Assembly (NCBI GenBank): GCA_015062005.1
Contig: SUVL01000024.1
Coordinates: forward strand, 1-34,339
Direction: 5' to 3'
From: Akkermansiaceae bacterium
GTDB taxonomy: Bacteria; Verrucomicrobiota; Verrucomicrobiia; Verrucomicrobiales; Akkermansiaceae
Length of the DNA: 34,339 nt
In this document: positions 1-7,081 of the stretch, piece after piece
Numbering within the stretch: position 1 is the first letter of the stretch
Layout of the letters: every line of letters starts with the position of its first letter
Notes under the pieces: model-generated
What the model was told of the DNA's origin: nothing
The model's database searches: none
What the model saw: only the letters and a program-made list of their open reading frames with translations
Made by a program: the position numbers and the translations under genes

Positions 1-2
1 AC

Positions 3-206
3 GACATGGTGCGCAGCAACCCGGTCATCGAGCAGGATGGCCTGCGTGGCGATGGTGAGAATCCCGGCCGCCAGGGCGTGGGTGTTGAAGTCGGCGCTAC
101 ATACCGCATCGGTGAGCGCTGGAGCGCCAGCGCCAACTACAGCTACAGCACCATGGATGATTCCCGCGAGCATCGCGTGAATGTTGGTGCCAGCTATACT
201 TTCTGA
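3..206 (+). CDS. Outer-membrane beta-barrel protein, C-terminal end (partial)
   Basis: This is the last part of a gene that begins upstream of the window; the reading frame is open from base 3 to a TGA at 204-206. The visible residues alternate polar and hydrophobic side chains in short strands and end in Y-T-F. A terminal aromatic residue, usually Phe, is the beta-signal read by the BAM complex in outer-membrane proteins. The end therefore fits the last two or three strands of an outer-membrane barrel, such as an autotransporter translocator or a porin-like protein. The passenger or plug and the family cannot be seen. A strong intrinsic terminator follows 25 bases after the stop, so this is the last gene of its transcript. 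Confidence 0.65.
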   Translation, partial: DMVRSNPVIEQDGLRGDGENPGRQGVGVEVGATYRIGERWSASANYSYSTMDDSREHRVNVGASYTF

Positions 207-230
207 TGTAAGATCAGAGTAAAATCAGTA

Positions 231-266
231 AAAACGGCATCCGGAAAAATCCGGGTGCCGTTTTTT
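231..266 (+). terminator. Intrinsic terminator after the barrel gene
   Basis: A 14 bp stem (AAAACGGCATCCGG with CCGGGTGCCGTTTT, one G-T pair) closes a 6-base loop and runs into a T tract at 257-266. The A-rich left arm means it could also work on the opposite strand. Confidence 0.9.
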
Positions 267-294
267 CTGAGCAGTCTGAAGCGGGGCGACTGCT

Positions 295-471
295 GGGGAC
301 TCTAAAAAGTCACTAAATTGGAATTTGGCGAGCCGCAGGCGAGCGGAATTCTGAGCCCCGCCTACTGGCGGGGCTCTATGGAAAGTGTCGCCCTGACGGG
401 CTCAAAATTCCTCGGGCTTTCAGCCCGATAAAGCCAATTTGTTGATTAGTTTCGAGTTTTTAGAAGTACCC
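295..471. repeat. Intergenic element with terminal inverted repeats, copy 1
   Basis: The left end reads GGGGACTCTAAAAAGTCACT and the right end is its imperfect inverse (GAGTTTTTAGAAGTACCC). Next to the ends come AATTGGAATTTGG on the left and CCAATTTGTTGATTAG on the right. The interior is a run of short self-complementary hairpins, for example AGCCCCGCC-TACT-GGCGGGGCT and GGGCT-TTC-AGCCC. The same ends recur at 11647-12030 and, truncated, at 11502-11635. There is no coding sequence. It looks like a small non-autonomous mobile or REP-like element. Confidence 0.7.
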
Positions 472-511
472 GATTGACAAATAGAAAGTTTGTGCGCCCG
501 GAGGGCGCGGG

Positions 512-1377
512 AAAATTTATCTCACAGGCGCGGAGCGCGAGTTTTCACGAGGGGGTGGTGGCTGAATTTCCCAATGGTCGCTTTGTGGGCAGGTTTTGCT
601 TCATTGGGAACGATATCCGGCTGCGCCGGACGATATCCATGCTGCGCATGGACGATTTATCTCACAGGCGCGGAGCGGCTGTTTTCACTTTTCACTTTTC
701 ACCTTTCACGCGAGCGCGGAGCGCGAGTTTTCACGGGGTGGTGGCTGAATTTCCCAATGGTCGCTTTGTGGGCAGGTTTTGCTTCATAGGGAACGATATC
801 CGGCTGCGCCGGACGATATCCATGCTGCGCATGGACGATTTATCTCACAGGCGCGGAGCGGCTGTTTTCACTTTTCACCTTTCACGCGAGCGCGGAGCGC
901 GAGTTTTCACGAGGGGGTGGTGGCTGAATTTCCCAATGGTCGCTTTGTGGGCAGGTTTTGCTTCATAGGGAACGATATCCGGCTGCGCCGGACGATATCC
1001 ATGCTGCGCATGGACGATTTATCTCACAGGCGCGGAGCGGCTGTTTTCACTTTTCACTTTTCACCTTTCACGCGAGCGCGGAGCGCGAGTTTTCACGGGG
1101 TGGTGGCTGAATTTCCCAATGGTCGCTTTGTGGGCAGGTTTTGCTTCATAGGGAACGATATCCGGCTGCGCCGGACGATATCCATGCTGCGCATGGACGA
1201 TTTATCTCACAGGCGCGGAGCGGCTGTTTTCACTTTTCACCTTTCACGCGAGCGCGGAGCGCGAGTTTTCACGGGGGGGGGCTGAATTTCCCAATGGTCG
1301 CTTTGCGGGCAGGTTTTGCTTCATTGGGAACGATATCCGGCTGCGCCGGACGATATCCATGCTGCGCATGGACGATA
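512..1377. repeat. Tandem array of about 180 bp units
   Basis: The segment starting GCTGAATTTCCCAATGGTCG occurs at 561, 744, 923, 1106 and 1281, giving unit lengths of 183, 179, 183 and 175 bases. The alternation comes from one extra CACTTTT in units 1 and 3 and from GAGGGGG versus GGGG before the unit start. The array is therefore built of a 362-base double unit (561-922 and 923-1284) plus a partial unit. Each unit carries two short hairpins separated by CGATATCC and a TTTTCAC-rich stretch. Open frames across it are by-products of the repetition. The region 207-1427 holds no gene I can support. Confidence 0.9.
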
Positions 1378-1422
1378 TTCAGCCGCTACGCGGCTGAACG
1401 ATATCCGCGCCGTTGGCGCGGA
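1337..1422. repeat. String of triloop hairpins spaced by ACGATAT
   Basis: Four perfect stems with 3-base loops follow one another: 1337-1349 (CCGGC-TGC-GCCGG), 1357-1371 (CCATGC-TGC-GCATGG), 1378-1398 (TTCAGCCGC-TAC-GCGGCTGAA) and 1404-1422 (TCCGCGCC-GTT-GGCGCGGA). ACGATAT lies between them. The stem sequences differ, yet each remains self-complementary. They sit just past the stop of hemW and might also help end its transcript, although no T tract is present. Confidence 0.75.
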
Positions 1423-1427
1423 CGTCG

Positions 1428-2516
1428 TCAGATGAGACCCACGGCAATTTCATCGGCCACGAGGCGGCCGGAGCGGGTGAGGAGGAGGCGGCCAGCGGGG
1501 GTGAGGGTGGCGAGGCCTTCGTTCTGAAGCATGGTGATGAAGGCCTTGTCCTGCGGGCGGAGCATGGCGGGGGGCAGGCCTTCATCGGTGCGGAGCAGGA
1601 GCCCCAGCAGCTCGGTGCGGCGGGTGGCGGGGTCGAGTTTTTCTGCGGTGCCGGGGGGCAGGGTGCCGGATTGCAGGGCGGCGGTGTAGGCGGCGGTATC
1701 GCCGGCGTTGGCGTAGCGCACGCCGCCCATGGTGCCGACGGCACCGGGGCCGAGGCCGCAGTAGTCCTCGCCATGCCAGCAGGCGAGGTTGTGCTGCGAT
1801 TCGCAGCCGGGGCGGGTGTAGTTGGAGATTTCGTAGTGCCGGTAGCCGGCGGCGGTGAGCAGCTCATCCGCCAGGGTGAACATGGCCACATCCGTCTCCT
1901 CATCGCCGGCGGTGGCGCCGTAGTGGCGGAAGAAATCGGTGTCTTCCTCGTAGGAGAGGTTGTAGGTGGAGATGTGGTCGGGCTGCAGGGCAAGGGCGCT
2001 TTGCAGGCTGTGCTCCCACTGCTGCAGGCTTTGCCCGGGCAGGGAGAACATGAGGTCGATATTCACCTGAGGGATGCCGGCTTCGCGCAGCAGGCGGATG
2101 CTCCCGGCCACGTCCTCCGGGCTGTGCTCGCGGCCCAGGAGCCTGAGCAGCCCGGCATCGAAGCTCTGCACGCCCAGGGAAACGCGGTTGATGCCCAGCT
2201 GCCGCCAGTGTTGCACCTTGGCGGCGGTGAAGGTGGCGGGGTTGCTCTCGAAGCTCCACTCCTGCACCTGGCTGAGGTCGAGCCAGCTGCGCAGACCGCT
2301 CACCAGCAGCTCCAGGTGGGTGGGGGAGAGCATGCTGGGGGTGCCGCCGCCGAAGTAGATGGTGCGCGGTGCGGTGCCCTGCGGCAGGCGCAGGCGCGCC
2401 TCTGCGCCCACGGCCTGCGCGTAGCCGCGAATATCGCTGCGGCCCGGGGTGTGCTTGAAGAAGGCGCAGTACGGGCAGATGCGGTGGCAGAAGGGAACGT
2501 GGATGTAGAGGTGCAT
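1428..2516 (-). CDS. hemW: Radical SAM heme chaperone HemW
   Basis: A 362-residue radical SAM protein of the HemN/HemW group. The [4Fe-4S] motif is C10-x3-C14-x2-C17 followed by A-F. HemN proper has a fourth cysteine at that last place, so HemW, a heme-binding chaperone acting in the cytoplasm, is the better call than oxygen-independent coproporphyrinogen oxidase. The SAM-binding FGGGTPS lies at residues 55-61. The length fits HemW (about 370-400). The ATG at 2516 is only seven codons before the cysteine motif, as is usual in the family. A terminator of the upstream gene nagB lies between 2531 and 2567, so hemW must have its own promoter in a gap of under 80 bases. Confidence 0.88.
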   Translation of the reverse strand: MHLYIHVPFCHRICPYCAFFKHTPGRSDIRGYAQAVGAEARLRLPQGTAPRTIYFGGGTPSMLSPTHLELLVSGLRSWLDLSQVQEWSFESNPATFTAAKVQHWRQLGINRVSLGVQSFDAGLLRLLGREHSPEDVAGSIRLLREAGIPQVNIDLMFSLPGQSLQQWEHSLQSALALQPDHISTYNLSYEEDTDFFRHYGATAGDEETDVAMFTLADELLTAAGYRHYEISNYTRPGCESQHNLACWHGEDYCGLGPGAVGTMGGVRYANAGDTAAYTAALQSGTLPPGTAEKLDPATRRTELLGLLLRTDEGLPPAMLRPQDKAFITMLQNEGLATLTPAGRLLLTRSGRLVADEIAVGLI

Positions 2517-2530
2517 GCGGCGGCGGGCTT

Positions 2531-2567
2531 CGGTAAAAACGGAGGGCCGGGGAGATACCCGGCCCTC
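2531..2567 (-). terminator. Terminator of nagB
   Basis: GAGGGCCGGG (2542-2551) pairs with CCCGGCCCTC (2558-2567) across a 6-base loop. Read on the minus strand it is followed by GTTTTTACC. Confidence 0.85.
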
Positions 2568-2595
2568 GCGGAAACTGTTGCTTCAGCTACTTGCT

Positions 2596-3339
2596 TTACA
2601 GCTCGGCAGCGGCCGGGGTGTCAAGGAAGTACTTGGCATCGGCATGGTTCTGCAGGTAGGAGGCAGCCACATCGATGGTCACGGGGCCGTTGATGGCCTT
2701 GTTCACGATGGAGGCCTTCTTCTCGCCCCAGGCCATGAGACGCACCTTCTTAGCGCCCATGATGGTGGCCACACCCATGGTGATGGCGGTGCTGGGCACG
2801 TTCTCGAAGCCGCCGAAAGCGGGGGCAGCGTCGGTCTTGGTCAGGTCGTCGAGGTGCACCTGGCGGGTGATGGTGGTGTCATCGGAGCCGGGTTCGTTGA
2901 AGCCGATGTGGCCGGTGCGGCCGATGCCGAGGATCTGGAGGTCGAGACCACCGCAGTCCTTGATCTTCTGCTCGTAGGCAGCGCAGTGGGCGGGGATTTC
3001 CTCGGGGGCCAGGGTGCCGCAGGGCAGGTTGATGTTCTCGGCGGGGATGTCGATGTGGTTGAAGAGGTTGGTGTGCATGAAGTACCAGTAGGACTCCACG
3101 TGGTCGTGGGGCAGACCGGTGTATTCGTCCAGGTTGAAGGTGGTCACGTTCTTGAAGGAGAGACCCTCTTCCTTGTGCAGGCGGATGAGCTCAGCATAGA
3201 AGGGCAGCGGAGTGGCACCGGTGGCAAGACCCAGCACGACGCCCTTGCCTTCGGCGGCGCGGCTGCGGATGAGTTCTGCGACTTCGGCGGCCAGCTTCTT
3301 GGCTGCGGCTTCCTTGGTTTCGAAAACTTCGTATGTCAT
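2596..3339 (-). CDS. nagB: Glucosamine-6-phosphate deaminase
   Basis: A 247-residue enzyme converting glucosamine-6-phosphate to fructose-6-phosphate and ammonia, the step that sends amino sugars into glycolysis. Family marks are present: the phosphate-binding GLATGATP at 37-44, FNLDEYTGL with D71 and E72, and GIGRTGHIGFNEPGS at 138-152 with H144 and E149, matching the catalytic His and Glu of E. coli NagB. The length is typical of the shorter NagB form, so the long allosteric tail is missing. A GH84 hexosaminidase about 4 kb away suggests GlcNAc from mucin or other glycans as the carbon source. The promoter at 3349-3377 ends nine bases before the ATG, suggesting a nearly leaderless mRNA. Confidence 0.95.
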   Translation of the reverse strand: MTYEVFETKEAAAKKLAAEVAELIRSRAAEGKGVVLGLATGATPLPFYAELIRLHKEEGLSFKNVTTFNLDEYTGLPHDHVESYWYFMHTNLFNHIDIPAENINLPCGTLAPEEIPAHCAAYEQKIKDCGGLDLQILGIGRTGHIGFNEPGSDDTTITRQVHLDDLTKTDAAPAFGGFENVPSTAITMGVATIMGAKKVRLMAWGEKKASIVNKAINGPVTIDVAASYLQNHADAKYFLDTPAAAEL

Positions 3340-3348
3340 AGCGCGCCT

Positions 3349-3377
3349 ATTCTATAGCCCTTGGGGGCGAAATTCAA
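3349..3377 (-). promoter_or_regulatory. nagB promoter, near-leaderless
   Basis: Minus strand: TTGAAT (3372-3377), 17 bp, TAGAAT (3349-3354), then nine bases to the ATG at 3339. Transcription would start about two bases before the start codon. Confidence 0.75.
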
Positions 3378-3409
3378 CCCTAAAGTGTGAGGGACGGGCC
3401 AAAATCTGT

Positions 3410-4720
3410 TTATTTTACATCGTAACGGATGCGGAGTTCGAGCCCTTCGTGGGTAGCGGTGCCTTTTTTGCGGAGTTCGGCGCAGATGGCGCGCCAATGT
3501 TGCAGGTTTTTAACAGAGATGCAGCCGTGGGAACCGGTGGTTCGGAGTGTTGTTTCTTCTGTCTGGCCGGGGACGGCTACGGGGACCATGTGCAGCATGA
3601 TGTGTTCGCGCTCTTCGCTGAACCTGGGGACAGCCTCCCGCCCCAGGCAGGAGATGAAAAAGCCGTTGAGCGTGTGGCCCCGGTAGTCCGGGAAAAGCCG
3701 GGCGGTGGCTCCTTCCGGCACGAGGGGGATGGTTGCATCCGCCGCGCCGAGGTAATGCTCTGCCCGCCCGCCGCACTGCACCGGGAAACTCAGGGGCGGC
3801 ACGCCGTCCGGGTAGTGCAGGGTGAGGGTGCCGAGGTAGACATGCCCCAGATAGCCGCTGCGGCCGGCTTCTTCCGAGCCGTTTTCCAGTTTCTGCTTGT
3901 TGAGCAGGTCTTTGCTGATGTGGCATCGCTGCTTCCAGTCCCAGGTGAAGGAGTGGGGCATGCTGAGGCGCCTTCTGCTCCGCATGGCGGGGTCGGTGAA
4001 ACGCCGCCACCGTGCCTTTTGCTGCCGCAGTTCATCCAGCTGCCTGGCGTGGGCCTTATCCTCGGCTTCCAACTCCTCAGCCGACAGCCCGCGGTGGGTG
4101 AACACGACATCGATGAACTGCACTTTTGCCTTGGCTCGTTCCGCCTGCCCCCAGTGTACCGGGTCGGCTCCGGCTGCAATCAGCAGCTGTGCCATTTTGC
4201 GGTTCTGGCTGGAAACCAGCATGAGCGGGGTTTTGCCCTGTTTGTCTCGGGCGTGTACATCTGCCCCGTTCCGCAGCAACTGCAAGGCTTCTGCAAGACC
4301 GGCTTCATCCTTCTGCGCTGCCTGGTGGAGATTACCCGCAGGGGGCGAGCCCCCGCAGCAGGCCTGGATGAGCCCTGCCAGCCGGGGCTCAGGGCTGAGC
4401 ATGGCGGCGGTCTTGCCTTTCGGGGTGGAGATGGAGGGATCCGCTCCTTTGAGCAGGAGCCGCGTGATTAATTCCTCGTGATTCAGGGCCGCAGCCATCA
4501 TCAGCGCTGTCTGGCCGTGGGGGTCGCGGTCGTCTATGTGCCCGCCCTGGCTGATATGCGCAAGCCTGCGAGCCAGCATGCGCATGATGCGCTGTTCGCG
4601 CACGCTCCTTCCCTCCTGTTGCCGCAGCTGCTGCTCACAGGCCTGCCAATCAGCAGCTGCGGCATGGCAGAGACTGCTGAACACTAAAAGCAGGGTGAGG
4701 AAGCGCTTGCAAACTAACAT
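3410..4720 (-). CDS. Secreted ankyrin-repeat protein with L,D-transpeptidase-type catalytic domain
   Basis: A 436-residue protein with a signal peptide (hydrophobic 5-20, cleavage near A-A-A-D). Residues about 60-185 hold ankyrin repeats: DPHGQTALMMAAALNHEELI, a stretch beginning TPKGKTAA, and DKQGKTPLMLVSSQNRKMAQ, each followed by a -GAD- type turn. The C-terminal part carries TGSHGCISV at 395-403 with C400, the YkuD/L,D-transpeptidase signature S/T-H-G-C. H377 lies about 20 residues earlier, near the usual place of the partner histidine. L,D-transpeptidases cross-link peptidoglycan or attach proteins to it in the periplasm. The Arg or Asn normally found two residues after the catalytic Cys is Ser here, so activity is likely but unproven. 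A signal peptide joined to ankyrins and this domain is an uncommon architecture. Confidence 0.75.
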   Translation of the reverse strand: MLVCKRFLTLLLVFSSLCHAAAADWQACEQQLRQQEGRSVREQRIMRMLARRLAHISQGGHIDDRDPHGQTALMMAAALNHEELITRLLLKGADPSISTPKGKTAAMLSPEPRLAGLIQACCGGSPPAGNLHQAAQKDEAGLAEALQLLRNGADVHARDKQGKTPLMLVSSQNRKMAQLLIAAGADPVHWGQAERAKAKVQFIDVVFTHRGLSAEELEAEDKAHARQLDELRQQKARWRRFTDPAMRSRRRLSMPHSFTWDWKQRCHISKDLLNKQKLENGSEEAGRSGYLGHVYLGTLTLHYPDGVPPLSFPVQCGGRAEHYLGAADATIPLVPEGATARLFPDYRGHTLNGFFISCLGREAVPRFSEEREHIMLHMVPVAVPGQTEETTLRTTGSHGCISVKNLQHWRAICAELRKKGTATHEGLELRIRYDVK

Positions 4721-4741
4721 ATGGGAAGCAAAGTCGTTCAG

Positions 4742-4770
4742 AAAATAGCACTTCCGGGACTTTGTGTAAA
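4742..4770 (-). promoter_or_regulatory. Promoter of the ankyrin/transpeptidase gene
   Basis: Minus strand: TTTACA (4765-4770), 17 bp, TATTTT (4742-4747), 21 bases before the ATG at 4720. Confidence 0.55.
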
Positions 4771-4810
4771 GTTGAAACGCATGAATCTACATTTTTTTCT
4801 AAAAAAAGGC

Positions 4811-4839
4811 TTGCAATGCCGATTTTCGTGTGCTAAACT
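4811..4839 (+). promoter_or_regulatory. Promoter of the tRNA-Thr/Lys/Lys unit
   Basis: TTGCAA (4811-4816), 17 bp, TAAACT (4834-4839). The tRNA-Thr begins 20 bases later. The tRNA-Val promoter at 28535 has the same layout (TTGCCT, 17 bp, TAGACT). Confidence 0.75.
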
Positions 4840-4858
4840 GCCGCCGCACACAGCATCT

Positions 4859-4930
4859 GCCGCTGTAGCTCAGGGGTAGAGCAACGCATTCGTAATGCGT
4901 GGGTCGTCAGTTCAAATCTGACCAGCGGCT
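4859..4930 (+). tRNA. tRNA-Thr (anticodon CGU)
   Basis: Acceptor GCCGCTG (4859-4865) pairs with CAGCGGC (4923-4929). The anticodon stem ACGCA/TGCGT holds the loop TTCGTAA with anticodon CGT at 4891-4893. The T arm is GTCAG-TTCAAAT-CTGAC. The CCA end is not encoded. It is the first of three tRNAs in the unit. Confidence 0.95.
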
Positions 4931-4977
4931 CTCTCCTTGAGAGATGAAACCAGATGCAGGGTGCTCACAGACAATGT

Positions 4978-5050
4978 GCCTCCGTAGCTCAGTTGGTAGA
5001 GCAGTTGACTCTTAATCAATTTGTCCGCGGTTCGAGTCCGCGCGGGGGTA
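4978..5050 (+). tRNA. tRNA-Lys (anticodon CUU), copy 1
   Basis: Acceptor GCCTCCG pairs with CGGGGGT (including G-U pairs), discriminator A at 5050. The anticodon loop CTCTTAA carries CTT. The T arm is CCGCG-GTTCGAGT-CGCGG-like. CCA follows directly (5051-5053). The gene is bracketed by a 10 bp inverted repeat (GCTCACAGAC at 4963-4972, GTCTGTGAGC at 5054-5063) that could hold the two ends together for processing. Confidence 0.95.
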
Positions 5051-5079
5051 CCAGTCTGTGAGCAGCCGGGTGAGCAAAT

Positions 5080-5152
5080 GCCTCCGTAGCTCAGTTGGTA
5101 GAGCAGTTGACTCTTAATCAATTTGTCCGCGGTTCGAGTCCGCGCGGGGGTA
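5080..5152 (+). tRNA. tRNA-Lys (anticodon CUU), copy 2
   Basis: Identical over its length to the copy at 4978. Here the base triplet after the discriminator is CTC, not CCA, so the CCA end must be added. It lacks the flanking inverted repeat of copy 1. Confidence 0.95.
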
Positions 5153-5175
5153 CTCAGTTTTGTATGAGAGGTGAG

Positions 5176-5208
5176 GGGTGACCTGAAAATCAGGTCGCCC
5201 TTTCGTTT
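5176..5208 (+). terminator. Terminator of the tRNA unit
   Basis: GGGTGACCTGA (5176-5186) pairs with TCAGGTCGCCC (5190-5200), loop AAA, followed by TTTCGTTT. Confidence 0.85.
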
Positions 5209-5275
5209 GCCCGGGCTGTATGCTTCCCGCTTGCCCAGGGCAGGCCCGATTTTCGGAGATGCCCGGGTTACGGGG

Positions 5276-5812
5276 TCAGAGGCTGCGCAGGTGCTCGGTG
5301 AGGCGCTGGGCGTGCGCGCGGGCCTTCTCGGTGATTTCGGCCAGCATCTGCGGGTCATGGCGCATCTGGTAAGAGACGCTGCCAGTGCCGATGCAACCAC
5401 CCCAGTTCAGGCCGGTGAACTGGCAGCTGGCTTTCAGATTACCGAAAAAGTCTTCCCATGGCAGAGCCTCGGCCGGAGCACCGGTAGTGTAGGAAAGCAC
5501 CAGGGTTTTGCCCTTCAGCTTGTCGCCCGTGCTGCCGTGTGAGAACCCGTGCAGGAATGTTTCTTCCATCCAGCGGTGAAGCAGAGAGGGCATGGAGAAC
5601 CAGTACACCGGGAATTGCAGCACGATGATATCGGCCCACAGCAGCTTTTCCTGCTCGGCTGCGGCGTCAATCTTGAAATCCGGGTACAGCCGGTCAAGGT
5701 ACACGATGCGGCTTTCGGGCAGTTGCTTTTCCATCTGTTCCAGAATGGTGGCGTTGGCCACGGAATCACTGGTCGTATTGGTGTGGCCGGAGATGATGAG
5801 GATATTTTTCAT
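5276..5812 (-). CDS. NAD(P)H oxidoreductase, flavodoxin-like fold (MdaB/KefG type)
   Basis: A 178-residue cytoplasmic flavoprotein. It starts with a beta strand and phosphate-binding loop (MKNILIISGHTN), and residues 67-75 read FPVYWFSMP, the typical flavin-contacting motif of quinone reductases related to MdaB, YwrO and KefF/KefG. Later comes a GGCIGTGS-like loop expected over the isoalloxazine ring. The family reduces quinones or related electrophiles with NAD(P)H by two electrons; some members control KefB/C potassium efflux, but no kef gene is in view. The promoter at 5824-5851 lies 11 bases from the ATG. The gene is transcribed apart from the MBL gene upstream. Confidence 0.85.
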   Translation of the reverse strand: MKNILIISGHTNTTSDSVANATILEQMEKQLPESRIVYLDRLYPDFKIDAAAEQEKLLWADIIVLQFPVYWFSMPSLLHRWMEETFLHGFSHGSTGDKLKGKTLVLSYTTGAPAEALPWEDFFGNLKASCQFTGLNWGGCIGTGSVSYQMRHDPQMLAEITEKARAHAQRLTEHLRSL

Positions 5813-5823
5813 AGTTGAAGGTA

Positions 5824-5851
5824 ATTATAGTGGAAGTGAGTAATAAAGCAA
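5824..5851 (-). promoter_or_regulatory. Promoter of the flavodoxin-fold oxidoreductase gene
   Basis: Minus strand: TTGCTT (5846-5851), 16 bp, TATAAT (5824-5829), then 11 bases to the ATG at 5812. Confidence 0.75.
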
Positions 5852-5867
5852 GGATGTTTTAGAACAG

Positions 5868-6653
5868 TTATAAACAGAGTTCTATGGATGAACCGGATGA
5901 AAATGTGCTGAGTCGCTCCTGAAGAGTTGATTTCAGGAAGTTGAAGGCGGAGTCCCCGGTGCAGTGGCCCGTGTAGTAGAGAGAGTGAAACTGCGCCAGA
6001 GCAGCGGCCACCTGTGGGAGTTGCCGGGTCGGTGTGCGCATGAGGTGGAAACCGCCCACGAGGACATCCGGTCGGAAGTGGGCAGCGATGTTGAGGATGC
6101 CGCGGTGGGAGCAGCCGCTGAAGAGAACGCGTCTGCCGTTTTCCTCGATGAGGAGGTAGAGCTCGTGCCGGAAGTCATCGGGCATGTGAGATCCGCCGCG
6201 CAGGGTGGTCATGCCGTTTGGGGGCTCGGGGTATGCCTGCGGCACGGTGCCTGCAGCGTGCAGGGTGATACCGGGGGCGAGTTGAAACACCGCAGCGGGC
6301 ACTGGCCGGAAACGCTCATGCCCCGTGAGCTGGGCAGAAAGTCCGATATCCTTTCCTGCCGCGTTGAAATGCGGCTCAGCGGCATGCGGGCTTGCCCAGA
6401 CAGGGCTATGCGGGTTGAGCTCCAGAAAGCGCAGCAGGCCACCGCCGTGGTCATAGTGCCCGTGGGAGAGTACGGCCGCGTCAACCCTGCCGAGGTCGAG
6501 CCCCATGCGCGCGGCATTTTCTGCAAAGGCGGGGCTGGCCCCGGAATCGAAGAGGATGCAGTGAGAGCCGCTTTCAATGAGCAGGCTCAGCCCGTGCTCG
6601 GCCGCGAGCTCCGGGGCGGAGCTGGTATTTTCGATGAGGCAATGGATTTTCAT
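5868..6653 (-). CDS. Metallo-beta-lactamase fold hydrolase (COG1237-like)
   Basis: A 261-residue protein with the metal-binding motif S-H-G-H-Y-D-H-G-G-G (H64, H66, D68, H69). Later ligands are likely the His of FSGCSHRG and the His of GGFHLM. The pattern and length match the subgroup of dihydropterin-ribofuranosyl-aminobenzene phosphate synthase-like proteins, whose true substrate in bacteria is mostly unknown. Its start overlaps the end of the GNAT gene by four bases, implying translational coupling in a GH84-GNAT-MBL operon. No signal peptide is visible, so it should act in the cytoplasm. The substrate cannot be read from sequence. Confidence 0.82.
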   Translation of the reverse strand: MKIHCLIENTSSAPELAAEHGLSLLIESGSHCILFDSGASPAFAENAARMGLDLGRVDAAVLSHGHYDHGGGLLRFLELNPHSPVWASPHAAEPHFNAAGKDIGLSAQLTGHERFRPVPAAVFQLAPGITLHAAGTVPQAYPEPPNGMTTLRGGSHMPDDFRHELYLLIEENGRRVLFSGCSHRGILNIAAHFRPDVLVGGFHLMRTPTRQLPQVAAALAQFHSLYYTGHCTGDSAFNFLKSTLQERLSTFSSGSSIELCL

Positions 6654-7081
6654 GGAACCCAGCGCATGTGAAGCTCCACGGCGCCGGTGGCGGAATCGGT
6701 GCTGCGGGCGGTGATGGAAAAGCCGTGGTATTTGTAGAAATGCACCGAATCGGTGTTGAGCTCATAAACGCGGAGGGTGAGTTCGCGGTGAAGCTGCTGG
6801 GCGCGGCGGAGCAGGGCGCTGCCATAGCCTTTCCCCTGCGCATCAGGCTGCACAAAGAGGGCGGCTATGTGGCGCCCGAGCATGGAGATGAAGGCGCGAG
6901 GGAGGCCAGCGTCATCCTCCAGCACCAGGTTTTCACTCTGTGGCAGGTATTCCTGCTCCATGCGGCTGCGGTTGGCGCGCCAGTATCCGGCCGGGATGAA
7001 GGGGTGCGCCGGCAGGGTGGCCGCCAGCCATATATCGGCCAGCGGCGCGGCATCCCTGCTCTGGTAGGCGCGTATCAGCAC
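6650..7081 (-). CDS. GNAT-family N-acetyltransferase
   Basis: A 143-residue protein with the acetyl-CoA pyrophosphate-binding motif VQPDAQGKGYGSALL (Q82-G-K-G-Y-G87) after the strand AALFV, and a typical C-terminal YELNTDSVHFYKYHGF segment. It resembles small YjaB-like acetyltransferases; the acceptor is unknown. The start codon is GTG at 7081, directly after the TAA of the GH84 gene with no base between. Its own stop overlaps the ATG of the MBL gene. Expression is therefore tied to GH84, and it may act on amino-sugar products or simply share the transcript. Confidence 0.85.
   Translation of the reverse strand: MLIRAYQSRDAAPLADIWLAATLPAHPFIPAGYWRANRSRMEQEYLPQSENLVLEDDAGLPRAFISMLGRHIAALFVQPDAQGKGYGSALLRRAQQLHRELTLRVYELNTDSVHFYKYHGFSITARSTDSATGAVELHMRWVP

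Noticed and set aside
512..1377. Possible CRISPR array
   Set aside because: Units are about 180 bases and nearly identical throughout, with no short repeat/unique spacer alternation and no cas genes.
474..1527. Several overlapping open frames of 99-168 codons on the plus strand
   Set aside because: They lie wholly in the tandem array, repeat the same peptide in shifted frames and have no start signal; they result from repeat units whose length keeps a frame open.
1413..2693. 426-codon Gly/Ala-rich frame on the plus strand
   Set aside because: Antisense to hemW and running into nagB; low-complexity composition.
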